From contig DASUZB010000230.1 of NCBI GenBank assembly GCA_036377075.1, positions 1 to 15,272 of the forward strand: DNA of 15,272 nt. The letters run 5' to 3'. The notes under the pieces were generated by a model, which worked only from the letters and a program-made list of their open reading frames with translations, ran no database searches and was not told the origin of the DNA. The stretch is from DASUZB01 sp036377075. GTDB taxonomy: Bacteria > Actinomycetota > CALGFH01. Below, one piece after another: positions 1 to 6,396 of the stretch (position 1 is the first letter of the stretch; each line of letters begins with the position of its first letter). The translations under genes were made by a program, and so were the position numbers.

Positions 1-6
1 GCCCGC

Positions 7-36
7 TTGGCGGTGGCCCAGGCGGGCGCGTAGGCT
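7..36 (+). promoter_or_regulatory. Promoter of the SRP RNA gene
   Basis: A -35-like TTGGCG (7-12) and a -10 TAGGCT (31-36) are separated by 18 bp. The predicted 5' end of the SRP RNA (41) lies 5 nt after the -10, the expected distance for a transcription start. TAnnnT is the usual housekeeping sigma -10 in actinobacteria. The placement against an independently defined RNA end makes this the best-supported promoter in the window. Confidence 0.6.
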
Positions 37-40
37 CTCG

Positions 41-315
41 GCGGACCGTGCTAGGTGGGGAGCTAGCGGTGCCCTGAACCCGCAATCCGCTCCAGCGGGG
101 CTGAATCCCCACCCGAGGGCACGCGTCCGGAGGTCAGCGCCGGGCACGGGGTGTTGACGGTCAGGTCCCGCGCGACGTCACCTTGCGAACCGCGTCAGGT
201 CCGGGAGGAAGCAGCGCTAAGCAAGCACTGACGGGTGCCGCGGGGTTGCCGGGCTCGAGCTACCGGTCCGGTAGGCGCTCCGGGCGACCTGTTCGACGGT
301 GGGTGCACGGTCCGC
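41..315 (+). ncRNA. ffs: Signal recognition particle RNA, large bacterial type
   Basis: This is the RNA scaffold of the SRP. With Ffh it recognises signal sequences on ribosomes and targets nascent proteins to the membrane. The conserved domain IV core is at 194-215 (GTCAGGTCC, a GGGA tetraloop, then GGAAGCAGC). The 5' end (GGTGGGGAGCTAGCGGTGCC, 54-73) matches what I remember of Streptomyces and Mycobacterium SRP RNA. The ends are set by a perfect 11-bp terminal helix: GCGGACCGTGC (41-51) pairs with GCACGGTCCGC (305-315). The length of about 275 nt fits the long form with an Alu domain, as in Bacillus and actinobacteria, rather than the short 4.5S form. The GNRA loop is GGGA instead of the commoner GGAA. 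No U-tract terminator follows; only a weak GC stem is present around 321-346. Confidence 0.93.
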
Positions 316-367
316 TCACCCGCCTTGTCCCCACGGGGTCACGGCGGCCGGGGTCGTCGGATGCCGG

Positions 368-376
368 TGGTATTCT
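368..376 (+). promoter_or_regulatory. Candidate extended -10 promoter for dnaX
   Basis: The string TGGTATTCT is an extended -10 (TGn followed by TATTCT at 371-376) in the 134-bp gap between the SRP RNA and dnaX. It would give a leader of roughly 65 nt. No convincing -35 is visible, and readthrough from the ffs promoter is an alternative source of dnaX transcripts. Confidence 0.35.
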
Positions 377-449
377 CGGCCCTCACCGCCGCTCCCCCTT
401 TGCCCGCAACCTTTGCTATCGGCCAGCCTCCGGCGCGGACTCCTCACTC

Positions 450-2579
450 ATGGCGTACGTCTCGCTCTACCGCAAGCTGCGTCCCCAGACCTTCGCCGAC
501 ATCATCGGGCAGGACCACGTGGTCGGGACGCTGGTGAACGCGATCCAGACCGGCCAGGTGCACCATGCCCTGCTGTTCACCGGTACCCGCGGCACCGGCA
601 AGACCTCCACCGCCCGCATCCTGGCCAAGGCGCTGAACTGCGAGCGGGGCCCGACCCCGGAACCGGACAACACCTGCGAGCAGTGCCTGTCCATCACCGC
701 GGGCACCAACCTCGACGTCGTCGAGATCGACGCGGCCAGCCACGGCTCCGTGGACGACACCCGCGACCTGCGGGAGAAGGCCAGCTACGCGCCGGCGGCG
801 GCGCGCAACAAGGTCTACATCATCGACGAGGCCCACATGGTCACCCCCCAGGGCTTCAACGCCATGCTGAAGGTCCTCGAGGAGCCGCCGGAGCACGTCC
901 GCTTCGTGTTCTGCACCACCGAGCCGCAGAAGGTGATCGAGGCCATCCGCTCGCGCTGCCAGCAGCACGACTTCCGGCGCGTGCGCGCCGCCCGGCTGGT
1001 CGAGCACTTCACCGAGGTGTGCGCGGCCGAGGGCGTCGAGGCCGACCAGGCGGCCCTGGAGATGGTGGCCAGGGCGGCCGATGGCTCGGTGCGGGACGGC
1101 CAGAGCCGCCTCGACCAGGTGCTCACCTTCGTCGGCGACCGCCGGGTCCGGCTGGAGGACGTCGCGCAGGTGCTCGGCGTGCTCCCCGTGGAGCTGCGCT
1201 TCGAGCTCGCCGAGGCGCTCGCCGCGCACCGGGTGGGCGACGTGTTCGCCACCGTCGAGCGGGTCGCCGACGCCGGACACGACCTGCACCAGTTCGCCCG
1301 TGAGGCGCTGGAGCACGCCCGCGACCTCTACGTGATGCGGGTCGCACCCGACTCGACCACGCTGGTCGACGCGACCCCGGAGACGCGCGAGCGCCTCGCC
1401 GCGCAGGCCGAGCGTTTCGGCCCGGGTGAGCTGGGCCGGGTGGTCCGCATCCTCGGCGACCTCTTCATCGACCTGCGCACCGCCACCGACCAGCGCCTGG
1501 CGCTCGAGGTCGGCCTGGCGCGAGCCGCCCTGCCGGAAGCCTCGCTCGACGCCGACGCGCTGCTGGCCAGGATCGAGCGGCTGGAGCGGCGCCTGGCCAT
1601 CGGCACCGGCGAGCCCGCCGGCCACGCGCCGGCCGAGCCACGCTCCCAGACGGAAGCGGCCGCGGCGCCCGCCCGTGCGCGGCAGGCCGCGGACGCCGAG
1701 CCGCGACACCGCGCCGCCCCGTCCGGGCCGGGTGCCAAGCGGGGCGGGGAGCCGCCGGCTGCCAGAGAGCCTCGGGCCGCGGCCACGGGGGAGTCGCCAG
1801 GCGCGGCTGCGGGGGAGTCGCCAGGCGCGGCCGCGGAGCGGGAGGCGCCTGGGGCAGGCGCTCGGCGGTCCGGCGCTGGCCGCGCGGAGGCCGGCGAGGT
1901 CCCCGGCCGCGGGGCGCGGCCATCCGCCACCGGCGACCCTCCGGACGGCGGCGGGCCCCGGGGAGCCGGGCGCTCCCGCGGTGGCCGTAAGCCCGCGGCC
2001 GACGAACCCGAGGCAGGGGACTGGGCGGCGCCGGCCCCGCCGGCCGCCCCGGTCGACCTCGACCTGGTGGTGCGCTCCTGGCCGCTGGTGCTGGAGAAGG
2101 TGCGCGCCGCCAGCAGGGTGGTGGCCACCTTCCTGGACCACGGCCGGCCGGTCGCCCTCGAGGGCCGCCAGCTGGTGGTCGAGTTCCCCGCCGAGGCCCG
2201 CTTCTACGCCGACGCGCTCGGCCAGGAAGGCCGCAACCAGCGGGTGGACGTCGCCCTCGACGCGGTGCTCGGCGGCAACCTGGAGATCCGCATCCGCGTC
2301 GGCAAGCAGGCGGGGACCGGATCCTCTGACCACCTGCCGGCCGGGGAGCCGATCCCGGCCGCGCCCCCGGAGCCGGCCCCGGCCGAGTTCGAGGTGGATC
2401 CCGACAACGACGCGGGCGAGGTGCTCGACGCCGACGCCGACGCGCGCGCGGTGGCAGACTGGGCCGCGCAGCAGCTCGGCGGCGAGGTGATCGAGGAGCG
2501 GCCCAACGAGGCCGCCGCGCCGCGCCGCGGGCCGGCGCGGAAGAAGAGCCCGAAGGGCAAGGAAAGGGGCAGCAGGTGA
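450..2579 (+). CDS. dnaX: DNA polymerase III subunit gamma/tau (clamp loader ATPase)
   Basis: DnaX is the ATPase core of the clamp loader that opens the beta sliding clamp and organises the replisome. From ATG 450 it is 709 aa and begins MAYVSLYRKLRPQTF, the usual DnaX N-terminus. The AAA+ module shows Walker A GTRGTGKTS (45-53), Walker B with DEAH (126-129), a sensor 1 region CTTEP (155-159), SRC (168-170) and a sensor 2-like GSVRD (212-216). The clamp-loader domain III reaches about 384. A Pro/Ala/Gly-rich linker (385-535) is followed by a conserved C-terminal domain (about 536-620) and an acidic then basic tail. The zinc site is atypical: Cys64, Cys76 and Cys79 are present, but position 73, normally Cys, is Asp. 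There is no clear Shine-Dalgarno. The in-frame upstream extension to 183 runs through the SRP RNA and was rejected. The stop overlaps ebfC by GTGA. Confidence 0.95.
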   Translation: MAYVSLYRKLRPQTFADIIGQDHVVGTLVNAIQTGQVHHALLFTGTRGTGKTSTARILAKALNCERGPTPEPDNTCEQCLSITAGTNLDVVEIDAASHGSVDDTRDLREKASYAPAAARNKVYIIDEAHMVTPQGFNAMLKVLEEPPEHVRFVFCTTEPQKVIEAIRSRCQQHDFRRVRAARLVEHFTEVCAAEGVEADQAALEMVARAADGSVRDGQSRLDQVLTFVGDRRVRLEDVAQVLGVLPVELRFELAEALAAHRVGDVFATVERVADAGHDLHQFAREALEHARDLYVMRVAPDSTTLVDATPETRERLAAQAERFGPGELGRVVRILGDLFIDLRTATDQRLALEVGLARAALPEASLDADALLARIERLERRLAIGTGEPAGHAPAEPRSQTEAAAAPARARQAADAEPRHRAAPSGPGAKRGGEPPAAREPRAAATGESPGAAAGESPGAAAEREAPGAGARRSGAGRAEAGEVPGRGARPSATGDPPDGGGPRGAGRSRGGRKPAADEPEAGDWAAPAPPAAPVDLDLVVRSWPLVLEKVRAASRVVATFLDHGRPVALEGRQLVVEFPAEARFYADALGQEGRNQRVDVALDAVLGGNLEIRIRVGKQAGTGSSDHLPAGEPIPAAPPEPAPAEFEVDPDNDAGEVLDADADARAVADWAAQQLGGEVIEERPNEAAAPRRGPARKKSPKGKERGSR
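1787..1831 (+). repeat. 24-bp tandem repeat in the dnaX linker
   Basis: Two perfect 21-nt copies (1787-1807 and 1811-1831) lie at a 24-bp period. They encode two consecutive GESPGAAA units in the low-complexity linker (DnaX residues about 448-463). This looks like a recent slippage or duplication in a disordered region and is probably neutral. Confidence 0.8.
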
Positions 2580-2926
2580 GCAGGGGTCGCGGCGGCCACG
2601 CTGGCGGTGGCTTCAACCCGAATCAGATGCTGAAGCAGCTCCAGAAGGTGCAGCAGCAGATGGAGGACACCCAGGCCCAGCTCGCCGAGGAGGTCGTCGA
2701 GGGGACGGCCGGGGGTGGCGTGGTGACCGCGAGGGTCACGGGCGACACCATGGTGGAGTCGGTCAGCATCGACCCGTCGGCCCTGGACCCCGACGACGTC
2801 GAGATGCTCGGCGACCTTGTCACAGCGGCGGTCAATGATGGTCTGCGCAAGGCCAAGGAGCTCGCCGCCGAGCGCCTCGGCGGGATCACCCAGGGCATGG
2901 GCCTGCCTCCCGGCCTCGGCCTCTAG
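2576..2926 (+). CDS. ebfC: YbaB/EbfC family nucleoid-associated protein
   Basis: This is a small DNA-binding protein (116 aa) of the YbaB/EbfC family, whose members form tweezer-like homodimers and bind DNA with little specificity. Residues 15-45 (NPNQMLKQLQKVQQQMEDTQ onward) form the long N-terminal helix. They are followed by GTAGGGVVTARVTGD (43-57), the family's Gly-rich strand, the SIDPSAL segment (64-70), and a C-terminal helix with VNDGLRKAKE (86-95). The start GTG overlaps the dnaX stop as GTGA and has AAAGGGG (2563-2569) at good distance, so translation is probably coupled. Family members commonly sit between dnaX and recR, as here. The N-terminal Arg/Gly stretch and the Gly/Pro-rich end are ordinary for actinobacterial members. 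Confidence 0.93.
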   Translation: MSRGRGGHAGGGFNPNQMLKQLQKVQQQMEDTQAQLAEEVVEGTAGGGVVTARVTGDTMVESVSIDPSALDPDDVEMLGDLVTAAVNDGLRKAKELAAERLGGITQGMGLPPGLGL

Positions 2927-2969
2927 CTCCCTTGCACGGCGGGGTCGCGATTAGCCCGGAGGTGGGGCG

Positions 2970-3572
2970 GTGCTGTACGAGGGGCCGGTCCAGGACCTGA
3001 TCGACGAGCTCGGGCGCCTGCCCGGGGTCGGTCCGAAGAGCGCCCAGCGGATCGCCTTCCACCTGCTCAAGGTCGAGCCGGCCGACGCCGACCGCCTGGC
3101 GAGGGCGATCCACGAGGTCAAGGCGAAGGTCCACTTCTGCAAGGTCTGCTTCAACGTGGCCGAGGGCGAGCTGTGCCGCATCTGCCGCGACGCGCGCCGG
3201 GACCCCACCCTGGTGTGCGTGGTGGAGGAGCCGCGCGACCTGGTCGCGATCGAGCGCACCCAGGAGTTCAAGGGCCGCTACCACGTGCTCGGCGGCGCGA
3301 TCAGCCCGATCGAGGGCATCGGCCCCGACGACCTCCGCATCCGTGAGCTGCTACGCCGCCTCGAGTCGGAGGGCGTCAGCGAGGTGATCCTCGCCACCAA
3401 CCCCAACATCGAGGGCGAGGCCACCGCCATGTACCTGGCCCGCCTGCTCACCCCGCTGGGGGTCAGGGTCACCCGCATCGCCAGCGGCCTGCCGGTCGGC
3501 GGCGACCTGGAGTACGCCGACGAGATCACCCTCGGCCGGGCCTTCGCCGGCCGCCGCGACATGGCCGTGTGA
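2970..3572 (+). CDS. recR: Recombination mediator protein RecR
   Basis: RecR works with RecF and RecO to load RecA onto SSB-coated single-stranded DNA in gap repair. The 200-aa length is standard. In order, a helix-hairpin-helix contains LPGVGPKSAQR (17-27). A four-Cys zinc finger follows (Cys57, Cys60, Cys69, Cys72). The Toprim domain has VCVVEEP (82-88) and ATNPNIEGEATA (142-153). The C-terminal motif is DEITLGRAFAGR (184-195). The GTG start has GGAGG (2958-2962) 7 nt upstream and gives the expected N-terminus MLYEGPVQDLIDELGRLPG. It lies 43 bp after ebfC and is probably cotranscribed with dnaX and ebfC. The 75 bp after its stop hold only a small GC stem (3573-3585). Confidence 0.96.
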   Translation: MLYEGPVQDLIDELGRLPGVGPKSAQRIAFHLLKVEPADADRLARAIHEVKAKVHFCKVCFNVAEGELCRICRDARRDPTLVCVVEEPRDLVAIERTQEFKGRYHVLGGAISPIEGIGPDDLRIRELLRRLESEGVSEVILATNPNIEGEATAMYLARLLTPLGVRVTRIASGLPVGGDLEYADEITLGRAFAGRRDMAV

Positions 3573-3647
3573 CCGCGACGCGCGGTGCCAACCCCCGACG
3601 CTGTGCCCGGACACCCGCCGGTGCATCCCCGTCATCGCCGGCTCGCC

Positions 3648-4757
3648 CTACAGCTGGGTGCGGGCCAGGACCAAGTCCCTGCCGCCCACGTTCGCGTCGA
3701 ACTGGAGCACGGTCGCCTTGCCGCGGTAGGCGGTGACCTCGAGGGCGGTCTCCCACCCGGTGGTCGCCCTGGGCATGTTCAGGCCGGTCCAGGTGCTCCC
3801 GGCGCGCTCGGCCACGAACACGTGCGGGGGGTTGCTCCCGCTCTGGGCGGTCCATACGACGAAGGTCTTGCCGCCGGAGACGGCGATCCGCGGGACGTCG
3901 CCCGGAGTGAAGAAGCGGTGGCCGCGGAAGCTGCCCGAGCGGTTGTCGGACTCGTTGATGTGCCGGTCGAGCTCCCAGGTGACGTAGGTCCAGCGCCCGT
4001 CGGTGGTGACCTCGGGGTACAGGTTGCTGGAGAAGTCGGCCGCAGCCGAGAAGGTGCGCGAGGTCCAGCGGCCGTCCGCGCTGGTCGCGACCCGGATCTC
4101 CGAGCTCTCGTCGAGGTCGATCAGGCGCGACCAGACCAGCACCGCGCCGCCGCCGGGCCGCAGGGCCAGGTCGGCGTCGCTGTCGGAGTCGCCACCGTGC
4201 GAGGTGATGCGCTGGCGGGCCTGGTCGGTGCCGTAGGTCTTGGCCTGGAACAGGCTCAGCACGGGGTCGCCGAACCGGTTCTCGCCCGTCTGCTCGCTCC
4301 ACACCGCCCACCAGCTCCCGCCTGTGGCGATGACCGAGCCCGTGGCGAGCTGGGACGCGGTGGACAGCAGGCGCCCGGCGGTGAACGTGCCGCCGGCGGT
4401 GCGCTTGCTCAGGTGGATGCCGTCGCCCGCCTGGTACATCACGTAGGCGCCGGTGCCGTCGAAGGCGGCGGCCAGGAGCCTGCCCCGGTACGGGCTGCGC
4501 TGGCGGGTCCAGCTCCCTCCCGCTCCCTGGAAGAACCAGATGCGGTCGTCCGAGCAGCTCGGGCCGCTGCTGACGGCCCATCCGCGCACCAGGCCGTCCC
4601 CGCCGAGAGCGGCCACGGCTCCGGAGAAGTCGGTCCCCGCGCAGCCGAGGTCGACGACGGTCACGGCCGGGCCGAACGCGCCGACCGCCCGGGCTGGCGC
4701 GGCCAGCGCGGCGACGGCGAGCACGACGAGGAGCGCGATGCCGAGACGACGGGCCAT
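3648..4757 (-). CDS. Secreted protein, probable beta-propeller, function unknown
   Basis: This is a 369-aa protein starting at ATG 4757, which has AAGGAG on the minus strand (plus 4764-4769) 6 nt upstream. Residues 1-24 form a Sec signal peptide: MARR, a hydrophobic core (about 5-20), then a cleavage-like PARA followed by VGAFG. The mature part has repeating blade-like units: WAVSSG (60-65), WWAVWSEQTG (149-158), GGAVLVWSR (203-211), RWTYVTWELD (255-264) and KTFVVWTAQSG (297-307), with paired SADGRWTSRTF and ERAGSTWTG strands. This suits a BNR/sialidase-like beta-propeller, but I see no catalytic signature and cannot name a substrate. Cys39 and Cys68 could form a disulfide. It is opposite in strand to recR and lysC. 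The longer reading frame to 4958 adds 67 residues of unlikely sequence and was not used. Confidence 0.75.
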   Translation of the reverse strand: MARRLGIALLVVLAVAALAAPARAVGAFGPAVTVVDLGCAGTDFSGAVAALGGDGLVRGWAVSSGPSCSDDRIWFFQGAGGSWTRQRSPYRGRLLAAAFDGTGAYVMYQAGDGIHLSKRTAGGTFTAGRLLSTASQLATGSVIATGGSWWAVWSEQTGENRFGDPVLSLFQAKTYGTDQARQRITSHGGDSDSDADLALRPGGGAVLVWSRLIDLDESSEIRVATSADGRWTSRTFSAAADFSSNLYPEVTTDGRWTYVTWELDRHINESDNRSGSFRGHRFFTPGDVPRIAVSGGKTFVVWTAQSGSNPPHVFVAERAGSTWTGLNMPRATTGWETALEVTAYRGKATVLQFDANVGGRDLVLARTQL

Positions 4758-4789
4758 GACCGACTCCTTCCTGCCCGCGACCCCCCGCG

Positions 4790-4811
4790 CCCGCGGCTCG
4801 CTGGCCGCGGG
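4790..4811. repeat. 8-bp inverted repeat upstream of the secreted-protein gene
   Basis: CCCGCGGC (4790-4797) and GCCGCGGG (4804-4811) are perfect reverse complements separated by 6 nt. The element lies 33-54 nt before the ATG of the minus-strand secreted protein. It could be an operator or a leader-RNA hairpin. In DNA this GC-rich a chance match is possible. Confidence 0.35.
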
Positions 4812-4990
4812 AGCTGGCAGATCGTCCCCATGGTGGTCGTCACCGCATACACGACTGGGCGCGCCTGTCCGTTGCGCGACGGCTGGGTAACGAACCGGTC
4901 GCGGAACGGCCACGGAGTCCCGGCACTCCTTCGTGATCAGGGAGCGACCGGCACGCAACCGCCACGCCCGCCCGAATCGGGAGCACTTGG

Positions 4991-4996
4991 TAGGCT
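4991..4996 (+). promoter_or_regulatory. Candidate -10 element for lysC
   Basis: TAGGCT here is identical to the -10 of the SRP RNA promoter. No recognisable -35 lies 17-18 bp upstream. A start near 5003 would give a leader of about 95 nt. The 339-bp space between the divergent genes (4758-5096) also holds a run of seven G (5003-5009) and the small dyad CCCG-AAT-CGGG (4971-4981). I found no riboswitch or terminator in it. Confidence 0.45.
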
Positions 4997-5030
4997 GCGT
5001 TTGGGGGGGCGAGCGCCGACCGCGCCGTGC

Positions 5031-5092
5031 CTCCTCACCGCCGCGCCGGGCAGCGCCGTCCGGCAGCCGCCCACCTGTCGGAGCACGAGGAG
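5031..5092 (+). promoter_or_regulatory. lysC leader with possible ribosome-site sequestration
   Basis: The lysC Shine-Dalgarno GAGGAG (5087-5092) is exactly complementary to CTCCTC (5031-5036) earlier in the predicted leader. Pairing would mask the ribosome binding site. Six complementary bases across a GC-rich stretch can arise by chance, so this is only a suggestion of translational control. Confidence 0.2.
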
Positions 5093-5096
5093 CCTA

Positions 5097-6368
5097 ATGG
5101 CCCTGATCGTCCAGAAATACGGCGGCACCTCAGTCGCCGACGCGTCGAGGATCCGGCGCGTCGCCGAGCGCGTGGTCGCGACCAGGCAGGCCGGCAACGA
5201 CGTCGTCGCGGTCGTCTCGGCCATGGGCCACCACACCGACGAGCTGGTCGACCTGGCCCACCAGGTCAGCCCGGACCCGCCGCCGCGCGAGCTCGACATG
5301 CTGCTCACCGCCGGCGAGCGCATCTCCATGGCGCTGCTCGCCATGGCGATCGCCGACCTCGGCACCACCGCCAAGTCCTTCACCGGCTCCCAGGCCGGCA
5401 TCATCACCGACACCCTGCACGGCAAGGCCCGCATCCTCGACGTCCGGGCCGGCCGCATCAGGGACGCGCTTTCGCAGGGCCACGCGGTCATCGTGGCCGG
5501 CTTCCAGGGGGTCTCGACCGAGCGGGACGTGACCACCCTGGGCCGCGGCGGCTCCGACACCACCGCGGTCGCGCTCGCCGCCGCCCTCGGGGCCGCGTCC
5601 TGCGAGATCTACACCGACGTCGACGGCGTCTACACCGCCGACCCGCGGATCGTCCCCGAGGCGCGCAAGCTGCACGCGATGTCCTACGAGGAGATGCTCG
5701 AGATGGCAGCCTGCGGCGCGCGCGTGCTGATGCTGCGCTCGGTCGAGTACGCCCGCAGGTACGGCATGGTGTTGCACGTCCGTTCGAGCTTCACCGATGC
5801 CCAGGGGACCTGGGTGCGGGAGGAGGACGAACGCATGGAGAAGGCAATGATCTCGGGGGTGCCGCACGACACCTCCGAGGCAAAGGTGACGCTGGTCCGG
5901 GTGCCGGACCAGCCGGGGATCGCCGCCCGCATCATGCGCGCCATCGCCCGCAACGGCGTCAACGTCGACATGATCGTGCAGAACGTCTCCCACGACGGCC
6001 TCACCGACATCTCGTTCACCGTGCCGAAGACCGACCTGACCCAGGCGATGGTGGTGCTGGAGAAGGTCCGCGACGAGGTCGGCGCCGGCGAGGTCGTCGC
6101 CGACCAGGGCATCGCCAAGGTGTCGCTGGTCGGCGCTGGCATGAAGTCGAGCCCGGGGGTGGCGGCGGCGATGTTCGAGGCGCTCGCCGAGGCCGGCATC
6201 AACATCGAGATGATCTCCACCTCGACGATCCGGATCTCCTGCGTGATCCGGGCGTCCGAGGTGGCCACCGCGGTGCGCGCCATCCACGACCGCTTCCGCC
6301 TGTCGGAGGAGGCCGAGTTCCGCCACGAGCACCCCGACGGCACCGCCGAGATCCCGGTGGTCTCCTGA
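5097..6368 (+). CDS. lysC: Aspartate kinase (alpha subunit, full-length product)
   Basis: LysC phosphorylates L-aspartate with ATP, the first step toward lysine, threonine, methionine and diaminopimelate. The protein is 423 aa from ATG 5097, with GAGGAG 4 nt upstream. It has the kinase motifs KYGGTS (7-12), FTGSQAG (95-101), GRGGSDTTA (149-157) and YTDVDGVYTADPR (172-184). Two ACT domains follow (about 262-335 and 340-405) for feedback control. The QNVS (295-298) and LTDISFT (302-308) segments correspond to the region where C. glutamicum feedback-resistance changes map (S301 and T311). The loop between them appears two or three residues shorter than I remember in Corynebacterium or Mycobacterium. 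An asd gene follows after 28 bp. The apparent open frame back to 3585 crosses the secreted-protein gene antisense and was rejected. Confidence 0.96.
   Translation: MALIVQKYGGTSVADASRIRRVAERVVATRQAGNDVVAVVSAMGHHTDELVDLAHQVSPDPPPRELDMLLTAGERISMALLAMAIADLGTTAKSFTGSQAGIITDTLHGKARILDVRAGRIRDALSQGHAVIVAGFQGVSTERDVTTLGRGGSDTTAVALAAALGAASCEIYTDVDGVYTADPRIVPEARKLHAMSYEEMLEMAACGARVLMLRSVEYARRYGMVLHVRSSFTDAQGTWVREEDERMEKAMISGVPHDTSEAKVTLVRVPDQPGIAARIMRAIARNGVNVDMIVQNVSHDGLTDISFTVPKTDLTQAMVVLEKVRDEVGAGEVVADQGIAKVSLVGAGMKSSPGVAAAMFEALAEAGINIEMISTSTIRISCVIRASEVATAVRAIHDRFRLSEEAEFRHEHPDGTAEIPVVS
5835..6368 (+). CDS. lysC: Aspartate kinase beta subunit from an internal in-frame start
   Basis: Met247 of LysC (ATG 5835) is preceded by a perfect AGGAGG (5821-5826) with an 8-nt spacer, a better ribosome site than that of full-length lysC. 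Initiation here gives a 177-aa protein starting MEKAMISGVPHD and holding only the two ACT domains. In Corynebacterium glutamicum and Bacillus subtilis the lysC gene makes alpha and beta subunits from just such overlapping in-frame starts, and the C. glutamicum beta subunit (about 172 aa) begins at the equivalent place. The alpha2beta2 enzyme binds its inhibitors at the ACT interfaces. The product is inferred. Confidence 0.6.
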   Translation: MEKAMISGVPHDTSEAKVTLVRVPDQPGIAARIMRAIARNGVNVDMIVQNVSHDGLTDISFTVPKTDLTQAMVVLEKVRDEVGAGEVVADQGIAKVSLVGAGMKSSPGVAAAMFEALAEAGINIEMISTSTIRISCVIRASEVATAVRAIHDRFRLSEEAEFRHEHPDGTAEIPVVS

Positions 6369-6396
6369 TGGGAGCGGGCGTCAGGAGGGCGCGGCC

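Noticed and set aside
316..346. Intrinsic terminator after the SRP RNA
   Set aside because: A weak interrupted GC stem (321-346) is present but there is no T-run, so it cannot be told from background.
183..449. In-frame N-terminal extension of dnaX
   Set aside because: It runs through the 3' half of the SRP RNA, while the conserved DnaX N-terminus begins at ATG 450.
444..2333. Long minus-strand ORF opposite dnaX
   Set aside because: It is a GC-rich shadow frame with low-complexity translation lying entirely within a confident gene.
450..2579. Programmed frameshift producing a short gamma form of DnaX
   Set aside because: No A-rich slippery heptamer like that of E. coli was found in the gene.
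4758..4958. 67-residue N-terminal extension of the secreted protein
   Set aside because: It lacks a ribosome site and would bury a clear signal peptide that begins at ATG 4757.
3585..5096. 504-residue N-terminal extension of lysC
   Set aside because: It is the antisense of the secreted-protein gene plus the leader. The aspartate kinase starts at 5097 with its own ribosome site.
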